Shown: in pieces, positions 1 to 7,898 of the stretch
Layout: every line of letters begins with the position of its first letter
Numbering within the stretch: the stretch's first letter is position 1
Origin: Bacillus sp. FJAT-49711
GTDB taxonomy: Bacteria > Bacillota > Bacilli > Bacillales > Bacillaceae_C
Direction: 5' to 3'
DNA length: 64,000 bases
NCBI RefSeq assembly: GCF_018343715.1
Contig: NZ_JAGYPL010000003.1
Span: 627,784-691,783, forward strand
Notes under the pieces: generated by a model
Databases searched by the model: none
Seen by the model: only the letters and a program-made list of their open reading frames with translations
Told to the model about the DNA's origin: nothing
Made by a program: the position numbers and the translations under genes

Positions 1-379
1 CGTGATCATACATTGCAGTAAGATATCTTTTCTTTGCCCCTTGAAGTTTCGGGTGTGATGAGTTATTTTCTGCTTCCAAATCTGCATCAGTCAATGATTC
101 ATATGTAGCCTTTGTTTTTTCCGTGAAGTCCTTTACAGCTTTACGTACATCTCCCATCGTCTTACATTCAGGAATGTCCGGTGAAGCAAAATCTTCTGTT
201 TTGACCATTGAAACGAACACATCATTCCACCCAGCAATATGTAACGCCAGTTCACCAAGTGCCATAGCATCTTCCCATGGTCTGAAATCAATATGTTCGT
301 CATCGATGGATCCCAGCAATTCCTCCAACACATTACGGTGTTGTAACCATTCATTCATCATTTGATTTGCCTGCCCCAT
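1..379 (-). CDS. DinB-like family protein, 3' end outside window
   Basis: The minus strand reads open from an ATG at 379 to the window edge, about 126 codons, after a good AGGAGG-type site. The protein begins MGQANQMMNEWLQHRNVLEE and contains HIDFRPWEDAMALGELALHIAG, the pattern of DinB/DUF664-like four-helix bundles, where a His after the first helix helps bind metal. DinB proteins are putative metal-dependent thiol transferases or hydrolases; no substrate can be inferred. The missing part is the C-terminal third. Short open frames on the plus strand here are shadows. Confidence 0.75.
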   Translation of the reverse strand, partial: MGQANQMMNEWLQHRNVLEELLGSIDDEHIDFRPWEDAMALGELALHIAGWNDVFVSMVKTEDFASPDIPECKTMGDVRKAVKDFTEKTKATYESLTDADLEAENNSSHPKLQGAKKRYLTAMYDH

Positions 380-507
380 AATAATTCCTCCTTTATTAGG
401 TCTTCCATCTACACTTAAAAAAACTCATTTAAATATAGTACTTTTATCAAAGATATTGTATTAAACTTAGTTTCAAAGCCACAGAAACAGTGATTTCTTT
501 GTATGCA

Positions 508-666
508 TTATCTACATATATCACCTCCAAAAATAGAAAAAATGAATTTTATGAAAGCTAGCTTCCGATATGTATAACCGGACGCGTATTTCCACGCTTC
601 ATGATTTACTTTTTTTACTATGCGCTTTTGTTCATCTATCATAGATTGATATTCGTAATGATTCAT
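508..666 (-). CDS. small hypothetical protein (52 aa)
   Basis: ATG at 666 follows a GGAGG site at normal spacing. The protein is charged at the N-terminus (MNHYEYQSMIDEQKRIVKK) with a short hydrophobic stretch (FIKFIFSIFGG) near the C-terminus, so a small peripheral membrane protein is possible. I do not recognise a family. The good ribosome-binding site and coding-like composition support it as real. Confidence 0.5.
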   Translation of the reverse strand: MNHYEYQSMIDEQKRIVKKVNHEAWKYASGYTYRKLAFIKFIFSIFGGDICR

Positions 667-734
667 AATAAGGCCTCCCATTACGAGAAATAGCAAAGCC
701 CCTCAAAAAAACTTTGCAAAGGCCTCTCCCATAT

Positions 735-898
735 CTATCTGCTTTCCGGGACAACGGACTTACCTGCCTGGGCCAACCCAATTGCTGCCTCTAAAAGAGC
801 ACTCATAACTAATATCGCAAATACAAAAAACAATCCCGCAATTACCCAGATCCTAGTGATGCGCCAAAAATTAGAAAGAGAGTGAGTTTCTCAATCAT
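735..898 (-). pseudogene. small membrane protein gene with a frameshift
   Basis: The ATG at 898 overlaps the stop of the upstream gene (ATGA), typical of coupled genes. The opening frame stops after 18 codons, but the next frame continues with a convincing membrane helix (WVIAGLFFVFAILVMSAL) and ends VVPESR at 735. One extra A in the GAGAAAC run near the start would join them into a 55-aa protein starting MIEKTHSLSNFWRITRIW. It is either a genuine frameshift or a sequencing error in a short A run. Function unknown. Confidence 0.55.
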
Positions 899-1287
899 AT
901 TTTATCTTCCTCTTCCTCATTTTCGTTAAGGTGGATTGAAGGACAATTCCTCATAATTTCATGAACCAATTGTTTGTAATTTCTACTTTCAAATACAATG
1001 TGATCAAATTCACATCCCTTCAATTTAAGCATGACAACTTCATTTTCGTTATGATAGGCTAAAAAGTATTTCTCATCCTCAATCATGAATATTCCAGCTT
1101 TATAGCCAAATGTCGTAATGCCTGTTCTCTTAATAGCCGCTTTCCATGGAAAATGAAATTTTTCCACCCGAATTTCTTCAATTGAGGTGTAAGGTATTTT
1201 GATCTCTCTCCTCAAAGTTAAAGCCGCTGTCCATCCCGAAATATTCAGTAGTAACTCACGATCACCTGCCATAACTTGAAAACTCAT
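895..1287 (-). CDS. hypothetical protein, PH-domain-like
   Basis: The 130-aa protein starts MSFQVMAGDRELLLNISGW after a GGAGGGG site. It is rich in beta-strand-like segments with an 'IPYTSIEEIRVE' motif followed by basic/aromatic strands (KYFLAYHNENEVVMLKLKG), which resembles small bacterial PH-like domains. It ends in an acidic tail. It overlaps the start of the frameshifted small membrane gene downstream, so the two were probably one operon. Family assignment is an impression from pattern, not a match. Confidence 0.6.
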   Translation of the reverse strand: MSFQVMAGDRELLLNISGWTAALTLRREIKIPYTSIEEIRVEKFHFPWKAAIKRTGITTFGYKAGIFMIEDEKYFLAYHNENEVVMLKLKGCEFDHIVFESRNYKQLVHEIMRNCPSIHLNENEEEEDKI

Positions 1288-1356
1288 CTTGTATCCCCTC
1301 CAATTTACATAGCCAATCTTCCATGGATTATTTAACTAGTAACCCCATTAAGGAAA

Positions 1357-2142
1357 TCACATAGAAGGCAATTCCTTTCGGGATAAATACGATGTTGCTA
1401 AGAATAAGCAGAAAACAATGAGTAATACGGATACCGTTATTGTGATGAAAAAGTGCGGTAACACATTCCCTGACGTTATAATGCTCACAGCTTGATTGGA
1501 TAAATGTGCTGGGTTTAAGACTTGGAATCCTCCACCCAATAAAGTAACAATTTTCAAAAACATTAGAACAAAAACAGATAACAATGCTATGGCCGGTGTT
1601 CTAGACAATAAAACGCCTATTGTGATGACAATAGTCAACATAAACAGGCACCAAATGAAATAAACCCCTAGCCCTGCTGCAATCCTCGCCACGGAAACAG
1701 CTTGATATAAATAAAAAGTATAAAATACTGCTGTCAGAAATCCGAGGAATAGGGATCCTGTAATCATGACTGCATACCCCAATAACTTACTTAGCAAATA
1801 TTCAACAAGTGTAGTGTTGCGTGTCAGAATAAACGCTAACATGCCATTATTTTTATCGGATACGATGGCTCCCATCGCCACCATCACAATTACGATTAAG
1901 CCCATTTGGTCAAATTGATCAGTTAAGGCACTAGCTAATACTTCACTTGCCGTTTGCTCAGGTAATGTGATCGCCATTCCTTCAGGCAGTCCACCAGCCC
2001 CTTTTAAAATTTCTGGTAAATAAAAAGACGATAGAGGTTGAAGAATTCCCAAAAACATAAAAACAACGGGCAACCATAAAAGTTTGTAACTTCTTTTTGC
2101 ATCTAGCCACTCTTTCTGCAATAGAACTGTGAAGCGATTCAA
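1357..2142 (-). CDS. ABC-2 type transporter permease
   Basis: The 261-aa protein has six likely membrane segments after a short cytoplasmic start (MNRFTVLLQKEWLDAKRSYK). The 'IVSDKNNGMLAFILTRNTT' stretch after the second helix is typical of ABC-2 permeases of the NatB/bacitracin/lantibiotic-immunity kind. Its start overlaps the stop of the ATP-binding gene by 4 bp, so the two are translated together and form one exporter. The substrate cannot be told from sequence. Confidence 0.85.
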   Translation of the reverse strand: MNRFTVLLQKEWLDAKRSYKLLWLPVVFMFLGILQPLSSFYLPEILKGAGGLPEGMAITLPEQTASEVLASALTDQFDQMGLIVIVMVAMGAIVSDKNNGMLAFILTRNTTLVEYLLSKLLGYAVMITGSLFLGFLTAVFYTFYLYQAVSVARIAAGLGVYFIWCLFMLTIVITIGVLLSRTPAIALLSVFVLMFLKIVTLLGGGFQVLNPAHLSNQAVSIITSGNVLPHFFITITVSVLLIVFCLFLATSYLSRKELPSM

Positions 2143-3044
2143 AATGACTTCACCATCCTTAAAAAGATTTCTTCCAAGCTTTCCTGCACCAGTTCAAACT
2201 TTTGAATCGGAAGATGTAACTTAATAATATTGCTTAACAGCCAGTCTCTTCCTTGCTCGATATTTTTAACTCGCACTTTGGCAGCATTACCTGCTAGCTC
2301 AATGGATTCAACAATGTCCTCATTCATAAGCTGGTGTGTCCAGTCGCTTAATTGAGGCGCCTGAATAATAAAAATAGGTTTTTGAGTCTGTTCAGTGATT
2401 TGATGAATGGATCCATTAACGAGTAATTGCCCTTTATTTATGATAAGCATCTTATCGCAAAGTTCCTCAGCATCGTGCAGGATATGCGTAGAAAAAAGAA
2501 TGGTCGATTTCTGTTTAATCACTTTAAGCAATTCCAATATATCCCTGCGTCCCAAGGGATCCAATGCAGAAACCGGTTCATCCATAATCAGTAATTTGGG
2601 TTGGTGGATAAGTGCTTGTGCAATTCCTAACCTCTGTTTCATCCCTCCCGAATAGGTGCCAATTAGTTGATTTTCCACCTGCCCCAGTCCTACCAACTCC
2701 AGTAATTCGTTGATTCTTTGTTCCAAAACCTTCCTTTCCATATTTAAAAGGCCACCCATAAATGTAAGCAATTCCTTTCCCGTCATCCATGGATAAAAAG
2801 TAGGGTGTTGCGGTAAATAACCAATAAATTTACGCATTTGGTCATGGCGTTTTCCGTTAAGGAGGATTTGCCCACCTGTAAGTTTGTTTATACCTAAAAT
2901 CATTTTAATAATCGTTGTTTTACCTGCTCCGTTGGGACCGAGAAGAGCCACACATTCTCCTTGATTAATATGAAAATCGATATTTTGAACGACTTCATGA
3001 TCTCCGTACCTTTTTTGAAGTTGACTTACTTGAAGTAGGTGCAT
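2139..3044 (-). CDS. ABC transporter ATP-binding protein
   Basis: The 301-aa protein has a Walker A (GPNGAGKTT), Q-loop (YLPQHPTF), signature (YSGGMKQRLGIAQAL), Walker B (LLIMDEPVSALD) and switch His (STHILHD), in the order and spacing of a complete nucleotide-binding domain, with the C-terminal extension seen in NatA/YtrB-type drug-export ATPases. It pairs with the permease immediately downstream and overlaps the PLDc_N-type gene upstream by about 50 bp. Confidence 0.95.
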   Translation of the reverse strand: MHLLQVSQLQKRYGDHEVVQNIDFHINQGECVALLGPNGAGKTTIIKMILGINKLTGGQILLNGKRHDQMRKFIGYLPQHPTFYPWMTGKELLTFMGGLLNMERKVLEQRINELLELVGLGQVENQLIGTYSGGMKQRLGIAQALIHQPKLLIMDEPVSALDPLGRRDILELLKVIKQKSTILFSTHILHDAEELCDKMLIINKGQLLVNGSIHQITEQTQKPIFIIQAPQLSDWTHQLMNEDIVESIELAGNAAKVRVKNIEQGRDWLLSNIIKLHLPIQKFELVQESLEEIFLRMVKSF

Positions 3045-3267
3045 CTGAGCGTTGCCTCCTTCCTAAGACAAAGTACAAAATGGGGCCGATTATGTTAATC
3101 AATATAATAATCGCACCCCAAAACCATTTATAATCAGCACTTTGATCTTTTTTTAATAAATCCCATAATGCCACAGAAAATAAGAGCAGATGTAGAATTA
3201 AGATAGGCAAAAGTAACGGTAACCAAGCTCCCATTTCATCAATTCCAATGTGATAACCATAATGCAT
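2995..3267 (-). CDS. PLDc_N-domain membrane protein
   Basis: The 90-aa protein has two membrane helices separated by a short polar stretch (WDLLKKDQSADYKWFWGAIIIL), ending 'INIIGPILYFVLGRR', the signature of the phospholipase D-nuclease N-terminal domain found alone in many Bacillales ABC export operons. It follows a GGGG site and sits between the ArsR-like regulator and the ATPase. It is likely an accessory of the exporter. Confidence 0.85.
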   Translation of the reverse strand: MHYGYHIGIDEMGAWLPLLLPILILHLLLFSVALWDLLKKDQSADYKWFWGAIIILINIIGPILYFVLGRRQRSDAPTSSKSTSKKVRRS

Positions 3268-3279
3268 GTGTTGTCCCCC

Positions 3280-3822
3280 TTACTCTTTTAGTGATTTTTG
3301 TGGAATAAACACACTCCCAAAAATTCGAGTGGTTCGTTCAGGAGTTAACTGGTTGTTAAACGCCTTCTCAATCGCCTGTTGAATGGACTGGGTAAGCTCC
3401 TGAAATTCTTCATCTGACAGATGCAAAGGAACATACGCATAACTAAACCCTTCTTGCTCGTACTGTTCAGGGGACGTATTAGCCAAATAAGATGTCGCTA
3501 ATTGAAGTAGATTACCGTGAAATACGGAAAAATGACGGATATGGTCTTCCTGTGAGATCGTTTCAATTTCGCTTTCAGGAATTTGCAAGTTATCTATTTT
3601 GACTGAGAATTTTCGTTCCTCTGTTCCTTTCACCTTTTGCGTTTCAATGACTTCAATAAGGTTTGCTTCGAGTAAAATATTTATATGACGATATAACGTA
3701 GCTTGAGGAACATCTCCAAGTATCACTCCAAGTTGTGCTATCGTCAGTGGTTTGTTTAGCAACAATTGCTGTACAATTCGCATCCGTACAGGATGAAGAA
3801 GTAAATCGGCTTTCCCTTTCAT
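3280..3822 (-). CDS. ArsR-like winged-helix transcriptional regulator
   Basis: The protein starts MKGKADLLLHPVRMRIVQQL and carries an ArsR/HTH_20-type winged helix with recognition helix region 'QATLYRHINILLEANLIEVI'. I chose ATG 3822 because GGAGAGG stands at proper spacing in front of it; a start 15 codons earlier has no such site. The C-terminal half is a ligand or dimer domain of the kind seen in regulators beside ABC exporters. It is first in the operon and probably regulates it through the palindrome just upstream. Confidence 0.85.
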   Translation of the reverse strand: MKGKADLLLHPVRMRIVQQLLLNKPLTIAQLGVILGDVPQATLYRHINILLEANLIEVIETQKVKGTEERKFSVKIDNLQIPESEIETISQEDHIRHFSVFHGNLLQLATSYLANTSPEQYEQEGFSYAYVPLHLSDEEFQELTQSIQQAIEKAFNNQLTPERTTRIFGSVFIPQKSLKE

Positions 3823-3838
3823 TGAATTCCTCTCCATT

Positions 3839-3862
3839 ATTATCATTTTATAAAATGATAAT
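3839..3862. promoter_or_regulatory. perfect 24-bp palindrome, candidate operator
   Basis: Positions 3839-3862 form a perfect inverted repeat whose left half is ATTATCATTTTA. It lies 17 bp upstream of the regulator's ATG, the place for an autoregulatory operator of a dimeric winged-helix protein. No function has been shown; the palindrome itself is read directly. Confidence 0.6.
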
Positions 3863-4080
3863 ACAATATCAAAACCAAATTGTCAATGTTGGTTTGGAAT
3901 ATGGTTTGATCAAAATATCCCACAAACACGCCCGAATAAGGAAGATCGTTTTCTGTATGTGGATGCATTAATGGTTAAAGCAGAAGCTAAGAAATTCTTC
4001 CGCATTTGATAATGTAAGACTGATTAATCAATTTACATTGAATACATATAAGTAATGTGAGAACCATAGATATTCCAATA

Positions 4081-4415
4081 GTTCCGATATTGGAGTTAAG
4101 CAATTGAGGAACAGCGTTACAGTTAGGAAACAGACTGAAAAGATATTGGAAATCCTACGGATTTTTGTATTGGGGATATGATTCAAACCATTATTGGGCA
4201 AGGGATTGAGAAGATATTGGAAAAGAAAAAAGACTGAACCCATATTGGATCAGCCTAAATTTGTATTGATTTTGATTGAAAAATAATAGAATTAAGATTG
4301 AGTACATATTGCTCGCCTGCTCTTTTTCCCTCTCTCTTCCTTCCGCTCTGAATACCAACTATTTACCGGTAGGTACCGACTTTTTAGCATGGGAACCGAC
4401 TATAAGGCAGGAGAT
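4081..4415 (+). mobile_element. Tn7-like right-end module 1 (diverged)
   Basis: Contains GTTACAGTTAGGAAAC at 4116-4131, then GGAAATCCTACGG, TTATTGGGCAAGGGATTG and a run of GTACCGAC/GAACCGAC motifs, ending GGCAGGAGAT. The order matches the other modules in the island and its outer end points toward glmS. It lacks the CAAACGTTTG palindrome and instead has the type-B stretch around 4225-4250 shared with the modules at 44.2 and 49.6 kb. It is directly followed by ACAAC and the left end of another element. Confidence 0.65.
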
Positions 4416-4420
4416 ACAAC
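4416..4420. repeat. candidate 5-bp target duplication ACAAC
   Basis: ACAAC stands here, again at 5224-5228, and at 54236-54240 next to glmS. Tn7 makes a 5-bp duplication of the site downstream of glmS, so the same five bases at older junctions fit repeated insertion at attTn7. Confidence 0.5.
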
Positions 4421-5223
4421 TGTTGAATGACAATAAAATTGTTTATTTATGAAGCTTAAAAACGCATTACACCGTCCACATTTGCGGACAGTGTAAAAAT
4501 AAAGTTGTTTAATTTCTTGTACAATTACTGATTGAAGCTTATGGAAGTAACAATAAAGTCGTTAATAATCAAATCCTTATGCCGCAATAAAAAGATATTA
4601 AGGATATTTGATTTAATGTTTTTATTTGATTTAATGTTTTTATTTCATTTCCCTCAATCTTTCAATATCCTTGGCAATGGAAGGCTTCTTGCCCCTTCCA
4701 TATTTATAATTAGTTAATTGTATATAAAAATAATTAATGTATTCGATAACCGAAAAAATAAAGACAAATATGGTGAGCAAGAAAATGGAAAAAGATGCTC
4801 GCTCCAATAAAACCATATCCATAATGAATATCAAAGGCGCTACACATAAGAGAAATAAATTTAACTTTTTCAGTACAGCAAGAATATGGTACAGATTGGA
4901 TAAGGTCATTCTTTTTTTCCTCAAACTTTGCCACTTTACAAACCAGTAAATACTACTTTGCAATAAGATAAAATTTAAAACAAATAACGCATACATTAAT
5001 GAATAGCTATGGTTTGAGGAAAATTTATAAAAGTACACAAGGGTAAATGTCACAACCGCAAAAAATTCCCCCGTAAATAAATACACAAGCCTATTTTCCA
5101 ATTGCTTCATTACACCCTCCTCCAACTGGTTTATTAAACAAGATCGTCATTATGTGGAATATCATAACCGTTATTTTAATTTTATATGACTTTATTGTTT
5201 AAAACGACTTTATTATGATTTAT
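4421..5223 (-). mobile_element. mini Tn7-like element with one cargo gene
   Basis: The left side starts TGTTGAATGACAATAAAA and has three direct TnsB-type sites (ACAATAAAATTGTTTA about 4430, AAATAAAGTTGTTTAA about 4495, ACAATAAAGTCGTTAA about 4550). The right side carries inverted copies (GACTTTATTGTTTAAA about 5188 and CGACTTTATTATG about 5204). These resemble the ACAATAAAGTCTTAAACT sites of classical Tn7. About 800 bp, without transposase; the only gene is the membrane protein at 4640-5125. ACAAC flanks both sides. Confidence 0.65.
4640..5125 (-). CDS. hypothetical four-helix membrane protein
   Basis: The protein of about 155-161 aa has four hydrophobic helices separated by short polar loops and a basic C-terminal tail (YGRGKKPSIAKDIERLREM). 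Either M at 5125 or the MKQLENRL start five codons later could be used. No enzyme motif is visible and I do not recognise the family. It is the sole cargo of the mini-element around it. Confidence 0.65.
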   Translation of the reverse strand: MEEGVMKQLENRLVYLFTGEFFAVVTFTLVYFYKFSSNHSYSLMYALFVLNFILLQSSIYWFVKWQSLRKKRMTLSNLYHILAVLKKLNLFLLCVAPLIFIMDMVLLERASFSIFLLTIFVFIFSVIEYINYFYIQLTNYKYGRGKKPSIAKDIERLREMK

Positions 5224-5229
5224 ACAACT

Positions 5230-5262
5230 TGTTGCTTTAAAATAAAGTTTAATCAAAAATAC
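5230..5262 (+). mobile_element. second Tn7-like left-end fragment
   Basis: Directly after the ACAAC at 5224-5228 the sequence TGTTGCTTTAAAATAAAGTT begins. It aligns with the start of the mini-element at 4421 (TGTTGAATGACAATAAAA) and has an AAATAAAGTTTAATC site. This looks like the left end of another element inserted next to the first. Its right end is not evident. Confidence 0.45.
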
Positions 5263-5357
5263 CTCCCAAGCCGGCGTTTTACGATAAATAAAAGAATCAA
5301 TTTTGAAAAAAGATTGATCAAAATGGATTCTTATCCAACAGATTTAAGTTTCGGTTT

Positions 5358-5410
5358 TATAAAAAAGTTTGATCATTTTATATGTATTGCTCCACAATCG
5401 CTCCCTTTTC
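5358..5410. repeat. dispersed repeat, copy 1
   Basis: A stretch beginning TTTTATAAAAAAGTTTGATC and running through GCTCCACAATC recurs with a few changes at about 6953-7005. The two copies bracket the broken methionine aminopeptidase, Spo0E-like fragment and hypothetical gene. The rest of 5262-5600 holds no convincing gene. Confidence 0.5.
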
Positions 5411-5604
5411 TGGAACAATTATATTGTCGTTTTTAACCTATAATTCTTCATTTTTAATTTTGCTCTTGTTTTCCATAGTTGGCCCCTCATTCTTCAAATC
5501 GTTTCTGTATCCTCTTAAAGGTTATGATACTATTTGTTATGCGAAATCAAAAAAAGCCTATTTTCAAGTTGGGGAATCGACCTTAAAAAGTCCTCTTTAA
5601 CACA

Positions 5605-6083
5605 TTAAAGAGCGACAATAATTGGACCATTTTTAGTAAGGATAATCGAATGTTCCAATTGAGCTATATAGCTTTTTTCAGTAGCATAGGTCCCGCCGTA
5701 TTCTTTTTCGAATACTTCTTCTTCAAAGGTTGAGATAAATGGTTCGAATGCGATAACCATCCCTTCCTTTAATAATTCAACATTTGATGCATCCCTATAA
5801 TTATAAATATGGTCAGGTGCTTCGAGTATTGTACGTCCAATACCATGTCCTGTAAGGCTTTTGATAACAGTTAATTCATGCTGTTTTGCTGTTTGGAACA
5901 CTACTTTTCCAATTCCACTTTTTTTGGAATAAGTTTTTGCTTTTTAAGACCTGCTTCAAATGCTTTTTTAGCAACGACGCATATTTTCGATAACACTTCT
6001 TCTCCTTCGCCTAATACAAACGAGTTTCCTGTTTCAGCGAAATAACCGTTCTTTGAGCCAGAAACATCCACATTATCATTAGA
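5605..6083 (-). pseudogene. methionine aminopeptidase remnant (type I), truncated and frameshifted
   Basis: Two frames together give the C-terminal two thirds of a MetAP: NDNVDVSGSKNGYFAETGNS and FVLGEGEEVLSKICVVAKKA in the first, then GHGIGRTILEAPDHIYNY, VIAFEPFIST and LEHSIILTKNGP in the second. The frame changes near 5901. The N-terminus is missing, and the second active-site His (HEAP in active enzymes) is Leu. It cannot encode a working enzyme. Confidence 0.85.
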
Positions 6084-6237
6084 GATAGAACTGAAAAGAA
6101 ATGAGATGATCCAAAATGGGTTGACCAACGGATTTAGGGATAAAGAAACAATTAAGTTAAGCCAGGAACTCGATGAACTACTTAATCTATCTATTCAGGA
6201 TAGGGAGATCCAAAATAAAAAAAAGTCCATAGAATAG
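6073..6237 (+). pseudogene. Spo0E-like phosphatase gene, 5' end lost
   Basis: The reading LSLEIELKRNEMIQNGLTNG continues to ETIKLSQELDELLN, the SQELD signature of Spo0E-like aspartyl-phosphate phosphatases that dephosphorylate Spo0A~P. No start codon or ribosome-binding site precedes LSLEIE in frame; the sequence upstream is already the opposite-strand aminopeptidase remnant, so the two are joined at a breakpoint near 6080. Translation from the internal ATG at 6106 would lose part of the first helix. Confidence 0.7.
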
Positions 6238-6316
6238 ACTCTTAAAATCGAGAATTAATTTTCCTGTAACTATTTCACTTTTCTGTAAAATGTTATCTTT
6301 TTATCCCTTGTCGTAG

Positions 6317-6787
6317 TCAATGATTCTCATTATGAGAATCAAAAAGCATTAGATATGCAAAAAACTCAGGTGTTTCTTGATTAACATGAGATGTGTCGAT
6401 TCCACGTTCGATAATCATATCAACTTTTAGTTCTTCGCAATTGGAGGTTATTGCATTTAACTGGGATTCAATAATGACAAGTATTCTTTCATTATCAGAT
6501 GTAATCTCCATATGATTGTAGTAATGATCAATTTTTTCATTTCTTACTACTTCATACGAAATGAAATTTAAGTTATCCAAGTTAGATTTTATAGGGTCGT
6601 TTTTGTGTACATTAATATAGTTAAGAATTGTCATTTTTAAGAAAATAGCTTCGGATTCTGATAATTCTGTTTCGGCAATTTCTAATTTTTTTTGAAATGC
6701 GGAGATAACGTCATTAACTGATTGTAACGGTCGAATCTCATGGGAATATTGCTGCTTCAAATATGCTTTATACTCATCATGATCCAC
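6317..6787 (-). CDS. hypothetical protein (156 aa)
   Basis: A complete soluble protein beginning MDHDEYKAYLKQQYSHEIRP, helical in the first half and acidic overall. No catalytic motif is visible and I do not recognise a family. It has normal codon use for the window. Its neighbours are all remnants, so it may be a survivor of an older insertion. Confidence 0.6.
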   Translation of the reverse strand: MDHDEYKAYLKQQYSHEIRPLQSVNDVISAFQKKLEIAETELSESEAIFLKMTILNYINVHKNDPIKSNLDNLNFISYEVVRNEKIDHYYNHMEITSDNERILVIIESQLNAITSNCEELKVDMIIERGIDTSHVNQETPEFFAYLMLFDSHNENH

Positions 6788-6952
6788 GTAATCACCTCAT
6801 TAAAAAAAGAAATGAAAGATGCTCTAGAGAACATCTCGATATGATTACTATAGCATATAATCGCATAGGGTACTTTAACTATACCAACAGTTACTTCTGA
6901 TCTGTACCTTAGTTTCTTTAATTGAGCTTCTTGAATAAGCCATGATGCTCAT

Positions 6953-7005
6953 TCTTTTATAAAAAAGTTTGATCATTTCCTATCTATGTTGCTCCAGAAT
7001 CTGGC
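6953..7005. repeat. dispersed repeat, copy 2
   Basis: Matches 5358-5410 with a few substitutions (TTTTATAAAAAAGTTTGATC then GTTGCTCCAGAATC). No gene is seen between 6790 and 7080. Confidence 0.5.
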
Positions 7006-7079
7006 CCGTTCGTATTATAAGGTCAGCCAGATATTTCTGGTTGAGCATTTTTTATATCGATATATGATTACTGTAGCCG

Positions 7080-7282
7080 GGGTAGAACGTATGGCCCGTG
7101 GGACCATGATCCCGTCCGCAAAACAGTTCACCCCCTACTTGTAGAAACATGTTTGAGGCTGGTTGGGACTTAGATCTCGTATAACAAGCGAAGCTATGAC
7201 ACTACATGAAGGATTAGGGGTACCGGTAATTATTTTTGGAGGAGGAATTTGAATGAATCCAGTCATTGGTCTGGATGTAGCT
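7080..7282 (+). mobile_element. IS110-family left end, truncated after 10 codons of transposase
   Basis: An ATG at 7253 after a GGAGGAGG site reads MNPVIGLDVA, the typical N-terminus of IS110-family (DEDD) transposases in which the Asp is the first catalytic residue. The frame is cut exactly where the Tn7-like 549-bp element begins. The preceding 170 bp without a gene would be the non-coding left end of the IS, where IS110 elements encode their bridge RNA. The rest of the IS is not present downstream. Confidence 0.6.
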
Positions 7283-7830
7283 ATGTATCTGTAACTTAGT
7301 TGGAACTTCCCCAAATCCTGCTCCACCCCTTCTCCCTCTTGGCTTCACGCCCTCTTTTAAGCCTCTTGGCAATGGAACTAAGTTCGTACCCAAAATGCTC
7401 GTTTTTGCCCTCTTTTTTCCACTCTGGCTTGTATAGAATATTCTGCCATTGTAACTAAGTTCTCCCCTGGAATCGAGGAAAGAATCAGGAGAAAAGATTG
7501 GAAATGTAACAATTTTGGGACGGAGTAGAGTAAAGAAAAAAGCCGAAGAAAGATTGGAAATCCTACGGGTTTATGGAGTGGGAAAGAAACTGAAAATCCT
7601 TATTGGGCAAGGGTTCTAGGGCATATTGGATAAACTAATCAAACGTTTGATTAACAAAAAAGAACCGAGAAGGACGTACCATCGGTACGCTTCCCGATCC
7701 TTTTTCGAGCCATTTTTTCTCTCCACATTTCCTTTGTTCTTCTCTCCCCTTTTTTCCCTCTCAGGTACCAACTTAGTTACAGCAGGGGAGAACAAAGTTA
7801 CATGGGTACCGAGAGAGTTACAGGGGGATA
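7282..7830. mobile_element. 549-bp mini Tn7-like element, copy 1 of a perfect direct repeat
   Basis: Identical base for base to 53687-54235. It has a left end (TGTATCTGTAACTTAGTTGG at 7284, GGAACTAAGTTC about 7374, TGTAACTAAGTTCTCCCC about 7450) and a right end with inverted sites (CAACTTAGTTACAG about 7770, AACAAAGTTACATGG about 7793, GAGAGTTACAGGGGGATA to 7830). A palindrome TAATCAAACGTTTGATTA lies at 7636-7653. It contains no transposase. The short open frame at 7626-7847 is identical in both copies and I do not treat it as a gene. Confidence 0.8.
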
Positions 7831-7898
7831 TAGTAGAAAAAAAGTAAATGGAAAAAGATTGTTTTGTAGCAAACGAAATTGGAAAGCCTGGAATGGGT

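Noticed and set aside
123-365. 80-codon plus-strand frame at the left edge
   Set aside because: It is the shadow of the DinB-like gene on the opposite strand, which has a good start and family motifs.
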